From Streptomyces sp. DH37 (GTDB taxonomy: Bacteria; Actinomycetota; Actinomycetes; Streptomycetales; Streptomycetaceae): a DNA stretch of 64,000 nt. Positions 8,655 to 17,266 of this stretch are shown here, in pieces (within the stretch, counting starts at the first letter, position 1; each line of letters begins with the position of its first letter). Made by a program: the position numbers and the translations under genes. The stretch lies in NCBI RefSeq assembly GCF_029813835.1, contig NZ_JARVKV010000003.1, forward strand, positions 124,001 to 188,000, given 5' to 3'. Below the pieces are notes generated by a model. The model was not told the origin of the DNA. It made no database searches and saw only the letters and a list, made by a program, of their open reading frames with translations.

Positions 8655-8825
8655 ACACTCCTGGACTCCGGGTAGCCGCTCCCGGCCGCGTGACACCGGA
8701 CGCGGGTGGACCGGCACCATCGGAGGAGCACCCCTAAGGGCATGTACACCTCCAGTACGAGGAACAACCACGTCCCCGGGGTGAGGTGGCGGACGGCCCG
8801 CGGCACTACGGTCATGAGGGTGACT

Positions 8826-9830
8826 GTGATCGCGACCGAAAGCCTCAGCAAGCGGTACCCCCGGGTCACCGCGCTCGACCGGCTCACCATGCAGATCGAA
8901 CCCGGAGTGACCGGTCTGGTGGGCGCCAACGGTGCGGGCAAGTCCACCCTGATCAAGATCCTCCTGGGACTCTCCCCGGCCAGCGAGGGCACCGCGTCCG
9001 TGCTCGGCCTGGACGTGGCCACCGAGGGCGGCGCCATACGCGAGCGCGTCGGGTACATGCCCGAGCACGACTGCCTGCCGCCCGACGTCTCGGCGACCGA
9101 GTTCGTCGTCCACATGGCGCGGATGTCCGGCCTGCCCGCCTCCGCCGCCCGCGAGCGCACCGCCGACACCCTGCGCCACGTCGGCCTGTACGAGGAGCGC
9201 TACCGCCCCATCGGCGGCTACTCGACGGGCATGAAGCAGCGGGTCAAGCTGGCCCAGGCCCTCGTCCACGACCCGCGGCTGGTGCTGCTGGACGAGCCGA
9301 CCAACGGCCTCGACCCGGTCGGCCGCGACGACATGCTCGGCCTGATCCGCCGCGTCCACACCGACTTCGGCATCTCGGTGCTGGTCACCTCCCACCTGCT
9401 GGGCGAGCTGGAGCGCACCTGCGACCACGTCGTCGTCATCGACGGCGGGAAGCTGCTGCGCTCCTCCTCCACCGCCGACTTCACCCAGGAGACCGCCACC
9501 CTGGCCGTCGAGGTCACCGACACCGACGCCCACCCCGACGGCGCCGCCGCCCTGCGCGCCGCCCTCACCGGGGCCGGGCTCACCGTGGCGCCCGCCGGCG
9601 CGGGCGGCGAGGGCCTGCCCGGCGCCGGGCACGTCCTGCTCGTCGAGGCGGGCTCCGACTCCGTGTACGACGCCGTCCGCGACACGGTCGCGGAGCTGGG
9701 CCTGGGCCTGGTCCGCATGGAGCAGCGCAGGCACCACATCGCGGAGGTCTTCCAGACGTCCGGCGCCGCCGGCACCACCGGCACCACCGGCACCGCCACG
9801 GAAAAGGGAGGCAGCACCGATGCGGCCTGA
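8826..9830 (+). CDS. ABC transporter ATP-binding protein (ABC-2 type, first pair)
   Basis: 334-residue ATPase that powers an ABC-2-type exporter. Walker A is GANGAGKST, the signature is YSTGMKQRVKLAQAL, Walker B is LVLLDEPTNGLDP, and the switch His is in LVTSHLLGE. The last ~100 residues form a non-catalytic extension ending in a Gly-Thr-Thr repeat. GTG at 8826 is preferred (GAGGG about 6 nt upstream, giving MIATESLSKRYP); ATG at 8814 adds four residues. It overlaps the permease gene by 11 nt and heads a four-gene operon with a second ATPase/permease pair. Confidence 0.9.
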   Translation: MIATESLSKRYPRVTALDRLTMQIEPGVTGLVGANGAGKSTLIKILLGLSPASEGTASVLGLDVATEGGAIRERVGYMPEHDCLPPDVSATEFVVHMARMSGLPASAARERTADTLRHVGLYEERYRPIGGYSTGMKQRVKLAQALVHDPRLVLLDEPTNGLDPVGRDDMLGLIRRVHTDFGISVLVTSHLLGELERTCDHVVVIDGGKLLRSSSTADFTQETATLAVEVTDTDAHPDGAAALRAALTGAGLTVAPAGAGGEGLPGAGHVLLVEAGSDSVYDAVRDTVAELGLGLVRMEQRRHHIAEVFQTSGAAGTTGTTGTATEKGGSTDAA

Positions 9831-10758
9831 AACCGGCGCCCACACCGGCGCCCACACCGGAACCGCCGTCCCCGCCCCGCGCGGCGAGGACGCCAGCATC
9901 CACAACATCGGCTACCGCCACTACGACGGCCCCCGCCTCGGCCGCTCCTACGCCCGCCTCTCGCTGCTGACCCAGTCCCTGCGCGGCGCGTACGGCCTGG
10001 GCCGGTCGGCGAAGTCCAAGGTGCTGCCGTTCGTCCTGCTGGCCGTGATGCTGCTGCCCGCGGGGATCATCGTCGCCGTCGCCGTGGCCACCGGCGCCGA
10101 CGAACTGCCGCTGAGGTACACCGACTACGCGCTCGTCATGCAGCCGGTCATCGGCCTCTACCTCGCCTCCCAGGCGCCCCAGTCGGTCTCCCGCGACCTG
10201 CGCTTCCGCACCGTGCCGCTGTACTTCTCGCGCCCGATCGAGCGCACCGACTACGTGGCGGCCAAGTACCTGGCCATGTCCGCGGCGATGCTGCTGTTCA
10301 CCGCCGCGCCGCTGGTGATCATGTACGCGGGCGCGCTGCTCGCCAAGCTCGACTTCGGCGACGAGACCACCGGCTTCCTCCAGGGCCTGGCCTCGGTCAC
10401 GGTGCTCTCCGTCCTCCACGCGGGCATCGGCCTGGTCGTCGCCGCGCTCACCCCGCGCCGGGGCTTCGGCGTCGCCGCGATCATCGCGGTGCTGACCATC
10501 CCGTACTTCGCGGTCACCACCGTCCAGGCCATCGCCGACGCGCAGGGCAGCGGCGGTGCGGTGCCCTGGATCGGCCTCGCCTCCCCGGGCTCGCTCATGG
10601 ACGGCTTCCAGTCGGCGTTCCTCGGCGGCGTCTCCAACTTCCCCGGCCAGTACGAGCCCTCCGCCGCGGCCTCGGCCGTCTACGTCCTGGTGATCCTCGG
10701 CTTGATCGCGGCCTGCTGGGCCGCGCTGATGGCCCGCTACCGGAAGGCGGGACTGTGA
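9820..10758 (+). CDS. ABC-2 type transporter permease (first pair)
   Basis: 312-residue integral membrane protein with about six hydrophobic helices (for example VLPFVLLAVMLLPAGIIVAVAVA and YVLVILGLIAACWAALMA). The N-terminal ~45 residues are soluble and carry the SIHNIGYRHYDGPRLGR segment typical of actinobacterial ABC-2 permeases paired with such ATPases. The ATG lies within the end of the upstream ATPase gene (AAAGGGAGGCAGCACCG before it), so translation is coupled. It forms the channel for the ATPase at 8826-9830; the cargo is unknown. Confidence 0.86.
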   Translation: MRPETGAHTGAHTGTAVPAPRGEDASIHNIGYRHYDGPRLGRSYARLSLLTQSLRGAYGLGRSAKSKVLPFVLLAVMLLPAGIIVAVAVATGADELPLRYTDYALVMQPVIGLYLASQAPQSVSRDLRFRTVPLYFSRPIERTDYVAAKYLAMSAAMLLFTAAPLVIMYAGALLAKLDFGDETTGFLQGLASVTVLSVLHAGIGLVVAALTPRRGFGVAAIIAVLTIPYFAVTTVQAIADAQGSGGAVPWIGLASPGSLMDGFQSAFLGGVSNFPGQYEPSAAASAVYVLVILGLIAACWAALMARYRKAGL

Positions 10759-10823
10759 GCGAGAGCCCCGCGGCGAGCGCGGCGACCACAGCGAGCACAG
10801 CGAGGAAGAGGGCGGCCTGACCC

Positions 10824-11741
10824 ATGACCACCATCCACATCGACCACGTCTCCCGCTGGTTCGGCAACGTCGTCGCCGTCAACGACGTGACCATGGACGT
10901 CGGTCCCGGCGTCACCGGCCTGCTCGGCCCCAACGGCGCGGGCAAGTCCACGCTGATCAACATGATGGGCGGCTTCCTGCCCCCCTCCGCCGGCGCCGTC
11001 ACCCTCGACGGGACGCCGATCTGGCGCAACGAGCAGGTCTACCGGGAGATCGGCATCGTCCCCGAGCGCGAGGCGATGTACGACTTCCTCACCGGCCGCG
11101 AGTTCGTCCTCGCCAACGCCGAGCTCCAGGGACTGCCCGACCCGGGCGAGGCCGCGCGCCGGGCCCTGGCCACCGTGGAGATGGAGTACGCCCAGGACCG
11201 GAAGGTCTCCACGTACAGCAAGGGCATGCGGCAGCGCGTGAAGATGGCCTCCGCGCTCGTCCACGACCCGTCCGTGCTGCTGCTGGACGAGCCGTTCAAC
11301 GGCATGGACCCGCGCCAGCGCATGCAGCTGATGGAGCTGCTGCGGCGGATGGGCGCCGAGGGCCGCACGGTGCTGTTCTCCTCGCACATCCTGGAGGAGG
11401 TCGAGCAGCTCGCCTCCCACATCGAGGTGATCGTCGCCGGGCGGCACGCGGCCTCCGGCGACTTCCGGCGCATCCGCCGGCTGATGACCGACCGGCCCCA
11501 CCGCTACCTGGTGCGCTCCAGCGACGACCGCGCGCTGGCCGCCGCGCTGATCGCCGACCCCAGCACGGCGGGCATCGAGCTCGACTGGTCCGAGCGCGCC
11601 CTGCGCGTCCAGGCGGTCGACTTCGGGCGCTTCACCGAGCAGCTGCCGCGCATCGCCCGCGAGCACGGCATCCGGCTCCTCACGGTCTCGCCCTCGGACG
11701 AGTCCCTGGAGAGCGTCTTCTCCTACCTCGTCACGGCGTGA
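10824..11741 (+). CDS. ABC transporter ATP-binding protein (ABC-2 type, second pair)
   Basis: 305-residue ATPase with Walker A GPNGAGKST, signature YSKGMRQRVKMASAL, Walker B VLLLDEPFNGMDPRQ and switch His in FSSHILEEVEQ. It is about a third identical by eye to the first ATPase of this operon, which suggests duplication followed by divergence. ATG at 10824. It is followed 58 nt later by its permease. The two ATPase/permease pairs could form one heteromeric exporter or two separate exporters. Confidence 0.9.
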   Translation: MTTIHIDHVSRWFGNVVAVNDVTMDVGPGVTGLLGPNGAGKSTLINMMGGFLPPSAGAVTLDGTPIWRNEQVYREIGIVPEREAMYDFLTGREFVLANAELQGLPDPGEAARRALATVEMEYAQDRKVSTYSKGMRQRVKMASALVHDPSVLLLDEPFNGMDPRQRMQLMELLRRMGAEGRTVLFSSHILEEVEQLASHIEVIVAGRHAASGDFRRIRRLMTDRPHRYLVRSSDDRALAAALIADPSTAGIELDWSERALRVQAVDFGRFTEQLPRIAREHGIRLLTVSPSDESLESVFSYLVTA

Positions 11742-11799
11742 GAACGCCCGGACCGCCCGAGAACGCCTGAGACCGCCTGAAACAAGGAGCCCCACCGCG

Positions 11800-12519
11800 A
11801 TGTACGACCCCACGGTCGCCCGGCTCACCTACCGGGCCCTGCTCGGCCGCCGCCGGGCGCTGATCCTGTTCGTCCTGCCCGCCCTGCTGATCGTGATCTC
11901 CGTGGCGATCCGCCTGCTGGTCGGCGCCGACGACGGCGTCGCGAGCGAGGTGCTCGGCGGCTTCGCCCTGGCCACCATGGTCCCGCTGATCGGAGTGATC
12001 GCCGGGACCGGCGCGATCGGCCCGGAGATCGACGACGGATCGATCGTCTACCTGCTGGCCAAGCCGCTGAAGCGGCCCACGATCATCCTCACCAAGCTGA
12101 CCGTCGCCGTCGGCGTCACCATGGCGTTCTCGGCGATCCCCATGCTGATCGCCGGATTCGTCCTCAACGGCAACAGCCGGCAGATCGCCGTCGCCTACGC
12201 CGTCGCCGCCGTCGCCGCGTCCGTCGCCTACAGCGCCGTCTTCCTGCTGCTGGGCACGGTCAGCCGGCACGCCGTCGTCCTCGGCCTGGTCTACGCCCTC
12301 ATCTGGGAGGCGCTCTTCGGCAGCCTGGTGCCCGGCGCCCGCACGCTCAGCGTCCAGCAGTGGGCGCTGGCGCTGGCCGAGAGGACCGCTCCGAACACGG
12401 CCGCCGTCTCCGACGTCGGACTGCCGGCCGCCGTGGTGCTGCTGGTGGTGGTGACCGTCGCGGGCACCTGGTACGCCGGTCGGAAGCTGCGCACCCTCAC
12501 CCTCGCCGGCGAGGAGTGA
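11800..12519 (+). CDS. ABC-2 type transporter permease (second pair)
   Basis: 239-residue membrane protein with six predicted helices and the ABC-2 permease hallmark EIDDGSIVYLLAKPLKRPTIILTKL, where a short cytosolic helix precedes the second membrane span. ATG at 11800 with AAGGAG about 8 nt upstream. It is the last gene of the four-gene exporter operon; an 18-bp perfect hairpin follows 21 nt after the stop. Cargo unknown. Confidence 0.86.
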   Translation: MYDPTVARLTYRALLGRRRALILFVLPALLIVISVAIRLLVGADDGVASEVLGGFALATMVPLIGVIAGTGAIGPEIDDGSIVYLLAKPLKRPTIILTKLTVAVGVTMAFSAIPMLIAGFVLNGNSRQIAVAYAVAAVAASVAYSAVFLLLGTVSRHAVVLGLVYALIWEALFGSLVPGARTLSVQQWALALAERTAPNTAAVSDVGLPAAVVLLVVVTVAGTWYAGRKLRTLTLAGEE

Positions 12520-12540
12520 GCGCCGCACCGCCGCCGTGAG

Positions 12541-12581
12541 GGGGCCCGTGCCCGGGACACCGCGTCCCGGGCACGGGCCCC
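12541..12581 (+). terminator. Strong hairpin terminator after the ABC operon
   Basis: Perfect 18-bp arms (12541-12558 and 12564-12581) around a 5-nt loop, 21 nt after the permease stop, followed by cttc. It lacks a long U-tract, as is usual for Streptomyces terminators. Confidence 0.8.
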
Positions 12582-12686
12582 TTCATCGCGCCACGGTCCC
12601 ACGGTCGCGCAGTTGCACGGCCGCACGGCCGCACGGCGAAAGTCTTCCCGGAACGCCGTGAACCCGGGCGGCCCCGCGTCATCACG

Positions 12687-12917
12687 GTGCCGCGCAACAA
12701 CAACGACCGGATCTGGATGGACGTCAACGTGGTGGCCGCCCAGGACATCGAGAACATCACCCTCCACAACGGCTTCAACGGGGATGTCAACGATCACGTC
12801 TTCGACCACAGGTACTGCAGGTTCAGCGCGTCCACGGTGAACATCGGCCGCGTCCTCGACTGCAAGAAGAGCGCGCAGGACCCGGACCACACCTGCACCA
12901 GGATGTACCACTCGTAG
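12687..12917 (+). CDS. Small hypothetical protein (76 aa), unrecognised
   Basis: I do not recognise this protein. It reads as real because nearly every codon from 12687 to the TAG ends in G or C (about 97% by my count), while its composition is unlike a shadow frame: rich in Asn, Asp and His (NNNDRIW, HNGFNGDVNDHVFDH), with three Cys near the end (YC, DC, TC) and few Ala or Arg. It sits between two strong hairpins, so it is probably its own transcription unit. The start is insecure: GTG at 12687 has no ribosome site, and the frame is open upstream through the ABC terminator. It could also be the 3' remnant of a longer gene. Confidence 0.5.
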   Translation: MPRNNNDRIWMDVNVVAAQDIENITLHNGFNGDVNDHVFDHRYCRFSASTVNIGRVLDCKKSAQDPDHTCTRMYHS

Positions 12918-12932
12918 GCGGGGCGCGGTGCG

Positions 12933-12968
12933 ACGGGGTGCCCGCCCCGCGCGGGGCGGGCACCCCGT
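12933..12968 (+). terminator. Hairpin terminator after the 76-aa ORF
   Basis: Perfect 16-bp arms (12933-12948, 12953-12968) with a GCGC loop, 15 nt past the small ORF's TAG and 34 nt before the MarR ATG. It insulates the MarR gene from upstream transcription. Confidence 0.75.
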
Positions 12969-13002
12969 ACGTCCGTTTCCTCCGGCCTCGTACGCTGGAA
13001 GC

Positions 13003-13473
13003 ATGGGCACGACACGTTGGCTGGACGACGAAGAGCAGCGGACCTGGCGCGCGTTCCTGGGAGCCACCCAGCGCGTACGCGAGGAGCTGGACCGGCAGTT
13101 GCAGCGGGACGCCGGGATGCCGCTGGCCTACTACCAGATCCTGGCGATGCTCTCCGAGGCGCCGCAGCGCACCCTCACCATGAGCCGGCTCGCCCGGACC
13201 ACCCGCTCCTCGGCCAGCAGGCTCTCCCACGCGGTCGCCCGGCTGGAGGCCAAGGGGTGGATCAGCCGGTGCCAGCACCCCGCCGACCACCGCACCACCC
13301 TGGCCACGCTGACCGATGAGGGCTTCGAGGAGCTGGAGGCCCTCGCGCCCGGCCACGTGGAGCAGGTCCGGCTCTCCCTGTTCGACCACCTCACCCCGGA
13401 GCAGACCCGGCAGTTGCACGAGATCTGCCGGGCGGTCCTGGAGGGCACCAAGGAGGGCCCGGCTCCGGACTGA
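13003..13473 (+). CDS. MarR-family transcriptional regulator
   Basis: 156-residue winged-helix repressor. The family core is visible: dimerisation helix at the N-terminus, recognition region MSRLARTTRSSASRLSHAVARLEAKGWI, wing CQHPADHRTTLATLTDEGFEEL, then a C-terminal dimer helix. ATG at 13003. The neighbours are not obvious targets: the HAD gene downstream is convergent. The ligand (typically a phenolic or other small aromatic) cannot be predicted. Confidence 0.88.
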   Translation: MGTTRWLDDEEQRTWRAFLGATQRVREELDRQLQRDAGMPLAYYQILAMLSEAPQRTLTMSRLARTTRSSASRLSHAVARLEAKGWISRCQHPADHRTTLATLTDEGFEELEALAPGHVEQVRLSLFDHLTPEQTRQLHEICRAVLEGTKEGPAPD

Positions 13474-13550
13474 CCGCCGCCGTTGCGCGCCGTCCCCGTC
13501 CCGGAGCGGGAGGCGGGCGCGGCGGGGCGGGCGCGCACCCGGTTCCCCGG

Positions 13551-14378
13551 CTACGGGCCGGCGAGCAGCCGTTCCAGCACGACCGCGATGCCGTCCTCGT
13601 CGTTGGATGCGGTCACCTCGTCGGCCACCGCCAGCAGTTCGGGGTGGGCGCCGGCCATGGCGACGCCGCGGGAGGCCCAGGCGAACATGGGGATGTCGTT
13701 GGGCATGTCCCCGAAGGCGATCGTGGACGCCGCCGGGGCTCCCAGCCGGCGCGCGGCCATCGACAGGCCCCTGGCCTTGGACAGCCCCAGCGGCAGCACC
13801 TCGACGATGCCCTCGCCGGAGACGACCACGCTCACCAGGTCGCCCGCGGCCCGCCGGGCCGCCTCGGCCAGGGCGTCGTCGCCCATGCCGCCGGGGTGCT
13901 GGAGGTAGAGCTTGTTCACCGGCAGCTCCCACAGCTCGTCCTGGCCGGAGACCAGGGTCGAGGGGAGCGTGGTCTCCCCCTCCAGCCGGTAGCCGGGGCC
14001 GAACACCACGTCGCCGTCCACCCCGTCGCGCGAGACGGCCACGGCCAGCCGGCCGACCTCCGCCTCGATCTTGGCCAGGGCGGTGCGGGCCTGCCGCCGG
14101 TCCAGGGTGACCGAGGTCAGCACCCGGTGCTCGCCCGCGTGGTAGAGCTGCGAGCCCTGCCCGCAGACGGCCAGCCCGTGGTAGTCCAGCTCGTCCAGGA
14201 TGTGCTTGGTCCAGCGCACGGAGCGGCCGGTCACCACGATGTGCGCGGCGCCCGCCGCCGTGGCGGCGGCGAGCGCGTCGCGCGTGCGGACCGAGACGGT
14301 GTGGTCGCTGCGCAGCAGCGTGCCGTCGAGGTCGGTGGCGACCAGCCGGAAGGGGAAGGCCGGTGGTCTGGCGCTCAC
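13551..14378 (-). CDS. HAD-superfamily Cof-type hydrolase downstream of serS
   Basis: 275-residue phosphatase with motif [15 protein letters not shown], motif [13 protein letters not shown], and motif [18 protein letters not shown], plus the C2B cap between. GTG start at 14378 shares the GTGA overlap with the serS stop, so the gene is translationally coupled to seryl-tRNA synthetase. It is paralogous to the gene at 3034-3894. The coupling suggests a housekeeping role, but none is known to me; a phosphoserine or sugar-phosphate substrate would be speculation. Confidence 0.87.
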   Translation of the reverse strand: MSARPPAFPFRLVATDLDGTLLRSDHTVSVRTRDALAAATAAGAAHIVVTGRSVRWTKHILDELDYHGLAVCGQGSQLYHAGEHRVLTSVTLDRRQARTALAKIEAEVGRLAVAVSRDGVDGDVVFGPGYRLEGETTLPSTLVSGQDELWELPVNKLYLQHPGGMGDDALAEAARRAAGDLVSVVVSGEGIVEVLPLGLSKARGLSMAARRLGAPAASTIAFGDMPNDIPMFAWASRGVAMAGAHPELLAVADEVTASNDEDGIAVVLERLLAGP

Positions 14379-15652
14379 GCGGAGACGGGCTCCAGCACCT
14401 CGCGCCCGCCGAGGTAGGGGCGGAGCACCTCGGGGACGCGGACCGAGCCGTCGGCCTGCTGGTGGTTCTCCAGCAGGGCCACGATGGTGCGGGGCACCGC
14501 GCACAGCGTGCCGTTGAGCGTCGCCAGCGGACGGACCTTCTTGTCCTGGCGCATGCGGATGGACAGCCTGCGGGCCTGGAACTCGTTGCAGTTCGACGCC
14601 GAGGTCAGCTCGCGGTACTTGCCCTGGGTGGGGATCCACGCCTCGCAGTCGAACTTCCGCGAGGCGGAGGCGCCCAGGTCGCCGGTGGCCACGTCGATCA
14701 CCCGGAACGGCAGCTCCAGGCCGGTCAGCCACTGCTTCTCCCACTCCAGCAGGCGCGCGTGCTCGGCCTCGGCGTCCTCGGGGGTGACGTAGGAGAACAT
14801 CTCCACCTTGTCGAACTGGTGGACGCGGAAGATGCCGCGGGTGTCCTTGCCGTACGAGCCCGCCTCGCGCCGGAAGCAGGGGGAGAAGCCCGCGTAGCGC
14901 AGCGGCAGCTTGTCCGCCTCGACGATCTCGTCCATGTGGTACCCGGCGAGGGGGACCTCGGAGGTGCCGACGAGGTAGTAGTCGTCCTTCTCCAGGTGGT
15001 AGACGTTCTCGGCGGCCTGGCCGAGGAAGCCGGTGCCCTCCATGGCGCGCGGCTTGACCAGCGCGGGGGTGAGCATCGGGATGAAGCCCGCCTCGGTGGC
15101 CTGGGCGATCGCGGCGTTGACCAGGGCCAGCTCCAGCAGGGCGCCGACGCCGGTCAGGTAGTAGAAGCGCGATCCGGAGACCTTGGCGCCGCGCTCGACG
15201 TCGATCGCCCCGAGCGCCTGGCCGAGCTCCAGGTGGTCCTTCGGCTCGAAGCCCTCGGCGGCGAAGTCGCGCGGGGCGCCGTGCGTCTCCCGGACGGTGA
15301 AGTCGTCCTCGCCGCCGACGGGCGCCTCGGGGTGGACGAGGTTGCCGAGCCGGAGGAGCAGCCGCTGCGTCTCGGCCTCGGCCTCGTCGCGCTCGGCGTC
15401 GGCGGCCTTGACCGCGGCGGACAGCTCGCCCGCCCGCTCCAGCAGCTCGGCCTTCTCCTCGCCGGCGGCCTTGGGGATCAGCTTGCCGAGCTGCTTCTGC
15501 TCGGTGCGCAGTTCGTCGAAGCGGACGCCGGACGACCTGCGCCGCTCGTCGGCGGAGAGCAGGGCGTCGACGAGGTCGACGTCCTCTCCACGGGCGCGCT
15601 GGGAGGCACGCACACGGTCGGGGTCCTCACGGAGCAGGCGAAGGTCAATCAC
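14375..15652 (-). CDS. serS: Serine--tRNA ligase
   Basis: Class II aminoacyl-tRNA synthetase charging serine onto tRNA-Ser; three of its tRNA substrates lie in this same window. 425 residues, standard length. The N-terminal antiparallel coiled coil (about residues 25-110) binds the tRNA long variable arm; the core shows [28 protein letters not shown] (motif 2 region), [31 protein letters not shown] and the motif 3 segment [20 protein letters not shown] at 15652 ([15 protein letters not shown]) is the conserved start; an ATG nine codons upstream is unlikely. Followed by a coupled HAD gene. Confidence 0.96.
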   Translation of the reverse strand: MIDLRLLREDPDRVRASQRARGEDVDLVDALLSADERRRSSGVRFDELRTEQKQLGKLIPKAAGEEKAELLERAGELSAAVKAADAERDEAEAETQRLLLRLGNLVHPEAPVGGEDDFTVRETHGAPRDFAAEGFEPKDHLELGQALGAIDVERGAKVSGSRFYYLTGVGALLELALVNAAIAQATEAGFIPMLTPALVKPRAMEGTGFLGQAAENVYHLEKDDYYLVGTSEVPLAGYHMDEIVEADKLPLRYAGFSPCFRREAGSYGKDTRGIFRVHQFDKVEMFSYVTPEDAEAEHARLLEWEKQWLTGLELPFRVIDVATGDLGASASRKFDCEAWIPTQGKYRELTSASNCNEFQARRLSIRMRQDKKVRPLATLNGTLCAVPRTIVALLENHQQADGSVRVPEVLRPYLGGREVLEPVSA

Positions 15653-15926
15653 GTCGCCAGAGTACCGGGGGAGGACCATCCGATCGACCCGTTATGGCAG
15701 TACGTACCCTTATGTACCTTTTGCCGTTTCTGCCGGAAAAGAGAAAAGGAAGCCGTCAAGGGAATTCCCGTCGTCACCGTACAGGGGGTCGCGGGAGCGC
15801 GGGGGTGGACGGGAATTCCCGCTCCGGGAGGGCCGGGCGGAAGGGGCCGCCGAGGCCGCGCGGGGCCGGAAGAGGGGCCCGGAAGAGGGGCCGTACGGGG
15901 CTCACCGCCGGGGATGGGCGGCGATG

Positions 15927-16225
15927 TTATCCACAGGCGCGGGGATCCGGGCCGAGTTTTCCACAGGATCTCTGGAAATCCTGTGGAAGACGGTGGGGAT
16001 TGCTCCGCCGGGACGCGTGCTCGGCCATCGATTCCCCCTCTCCGTCTTCCCTACACGCCTTTTCGGATGGAAATGCCATCCGCTCGGGTGTCGAGCAAGC
16101 AAATTGGGGGAGTGGGTGGCGTCTGCCCCGTTGTGTACGGTGAGGCGAATGATTGGCGTTTTGCGTGAAATGCCCGTTTTACCGTTTCAGGTTGTGCACA
16201 GGTCGTCCACCGGGCCTGTGGATAA
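15927..16225. promoter_or_regulatory. Cluster of DnaA-box-like sites in the serS-pheA intergenic region
   Basis: The roughly 630-nt gap between serS and pheA has no gene but carries 9-mers matching or near the DnaA box TTRTNCACA. They are TTATCCACA at 15927-15935 (+), TTTTCCACA at 15957-15965 (+), TCTTCCACA on the minus strand at 15982-15990, TTGTGCACA at 16192-16200 (+) and TTATCCACA on the minus strand at 16217-16225. The second and third lie in a perfect 11-bp inverted repeat (arms 15959-15969, 15978-15988). The surrounding sequence is locally AT-richer. DnaA-box clusters outside oriC are known in Streptomyces and affect replication timing; function here is inferred. Confidence 0.6.
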
Positions 16226-16284
16226 CGTCGCGGGTTCTCCCCCGTCCTCTCGGGCGCCTCCCGGACATCTCCTCGGACGCCCCC

Positions 16285-17223
16285 TCAGGCGCGCCCGTCG
16301 ACGCAGCGCGTCAGCCAGTCCGCCGCCTCCGCGAACTCCTCGTCCGACGTCCCCCGCCGCAGCGGCGTGGCCTGCGACGGGTCGCCGCCCGCCCGCGGGT
16401 ACGACCCCAGGAACCGCACCTTCGGGCAGATCCGCCGCAGCCCCATCAGCGCCTCGCCCACCCGCCGATCGGAGATGTGCCCCTCGGCGTCCACCGAGAA
16501 GCAGTACCGGCCGATGCCCTCACCGGTCGGCCGTGACTCGATCCGCACCAGGTTCACGCCCCGCACCGCGAACTCCTGGAGCAGCTCCAGCAGCGCGCCC
16601 GGATGGTCGTCGGCGAGCCACAGCACCACCGAGGTCTTGTCCGCGCCCGTCCGCGCCGCGGGCCTCCCCGGCCGGCCGGCCAGCACGAAGCGCGTCTCCG
16701 CGTTCTCCGCGTCGTGGATGCCGGTGACCAGCGGCACCAGGCCGTACGTCGCCGCCGCGAACTCGCCCGCGAACGCCGCGTCGTACCGCCCCTCCTGCAC
16801 CAGCCGGGCGCCGTCCGCGTTGGAGGCCGCCGACTCCCACTGGGCGTCGGGCAGGTGCTCCGCCAGCCAGCGGCGCACCTGCGGCTGGGCGACCGGGTGC
16901 CCGGTCACCGTCTTGACCGCCTCCAGCGCGGTGCCGGGCCGCACCAGCAGCGCGAACGCGATCGGCAGCAGCACCTCGCGGTAGATCATCAGCGGCCGGC
17001 CGGTGGCCAGCTCGTCCAGGGTCGCGGTGACGCCGCCCTCCACCGAGTTCTCGATCGGCACCAGGGAGCCGCCCGCCTCCCCGTTCCGCACGGCGTCCAG
17101 CGCGGCGGGCACCGACACCATCGGCACCAGCTCGCGCGTGGCCGCCTCCGGGAGGGTGCGGAGCGCGGCCTCGGTGAAGGTGCCCTCGGGACCCAGGTAC
17201 GTGTAGCGGCTCGCGGGTGACAT
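16285..17223 (-). CDS. pheA: Prephenate dehydratase
   Basis: Converts prephenate to phenylpyruvate in phenylalanine synthesis; cytosolic. 312 residues: the catalytic domain begins YTYLGPEGTFTEAAL and includes VPIENSVEGGVTATLD and the diagnostic Thr-Arg-Phe of AETRFVLAG. A C-terminal ACT domain follows (SVVLWLADDHPGALLELL, NLVRIESRPT) and should mediate feedback inhibition by phenylalanine. ATG at 17223 is preferred over an ATG three codons upstream. It is monofunctional, with no chorismate mutase domain. The 5' side abuts the copper operon's last gene; the 3' side faces the DnaA-box region. Confidence 0.95.
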   Translation of the reverse strand: MSPASRYTYLGPEGTFTEAALRTLPEAATRELVPMVSVPAALDAVRNGEAGGSLVPIENSVEGGVTATLDELATGRPLMIYREVLLPIAFALLVRPGTALEAVKTVTGHPVAQPQVRRWLAEHLPDAQWESAASNADGARLVQEGRYDAAFAGEFAAATYGLVPLVTGIHDAENAETRFVLAGRPGRPAARTGADKTSVVLWLADDHPGALLELLQEFAVRGVNLVRIESRPTGEGIGRYCFSVDAEGHISDRRVGEALMGLRRICPKVRFLGSYPRAGGDPSQATPLRRGTSDEEFAEAADWLTRCVDGRA

Positions 17224-17266
17224 GCCGCCCACAGTAGTCCCGCCGCCGGGGCGCGGACTCCCGGTC

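Noticed and set aside
15653-15679. ATG start nine codons upstream for serS
   Set aside because: Seryl-tRNA synthetases begin at MIDLRLL, which is GTG 15652 here; the extension is not conserved in kind.
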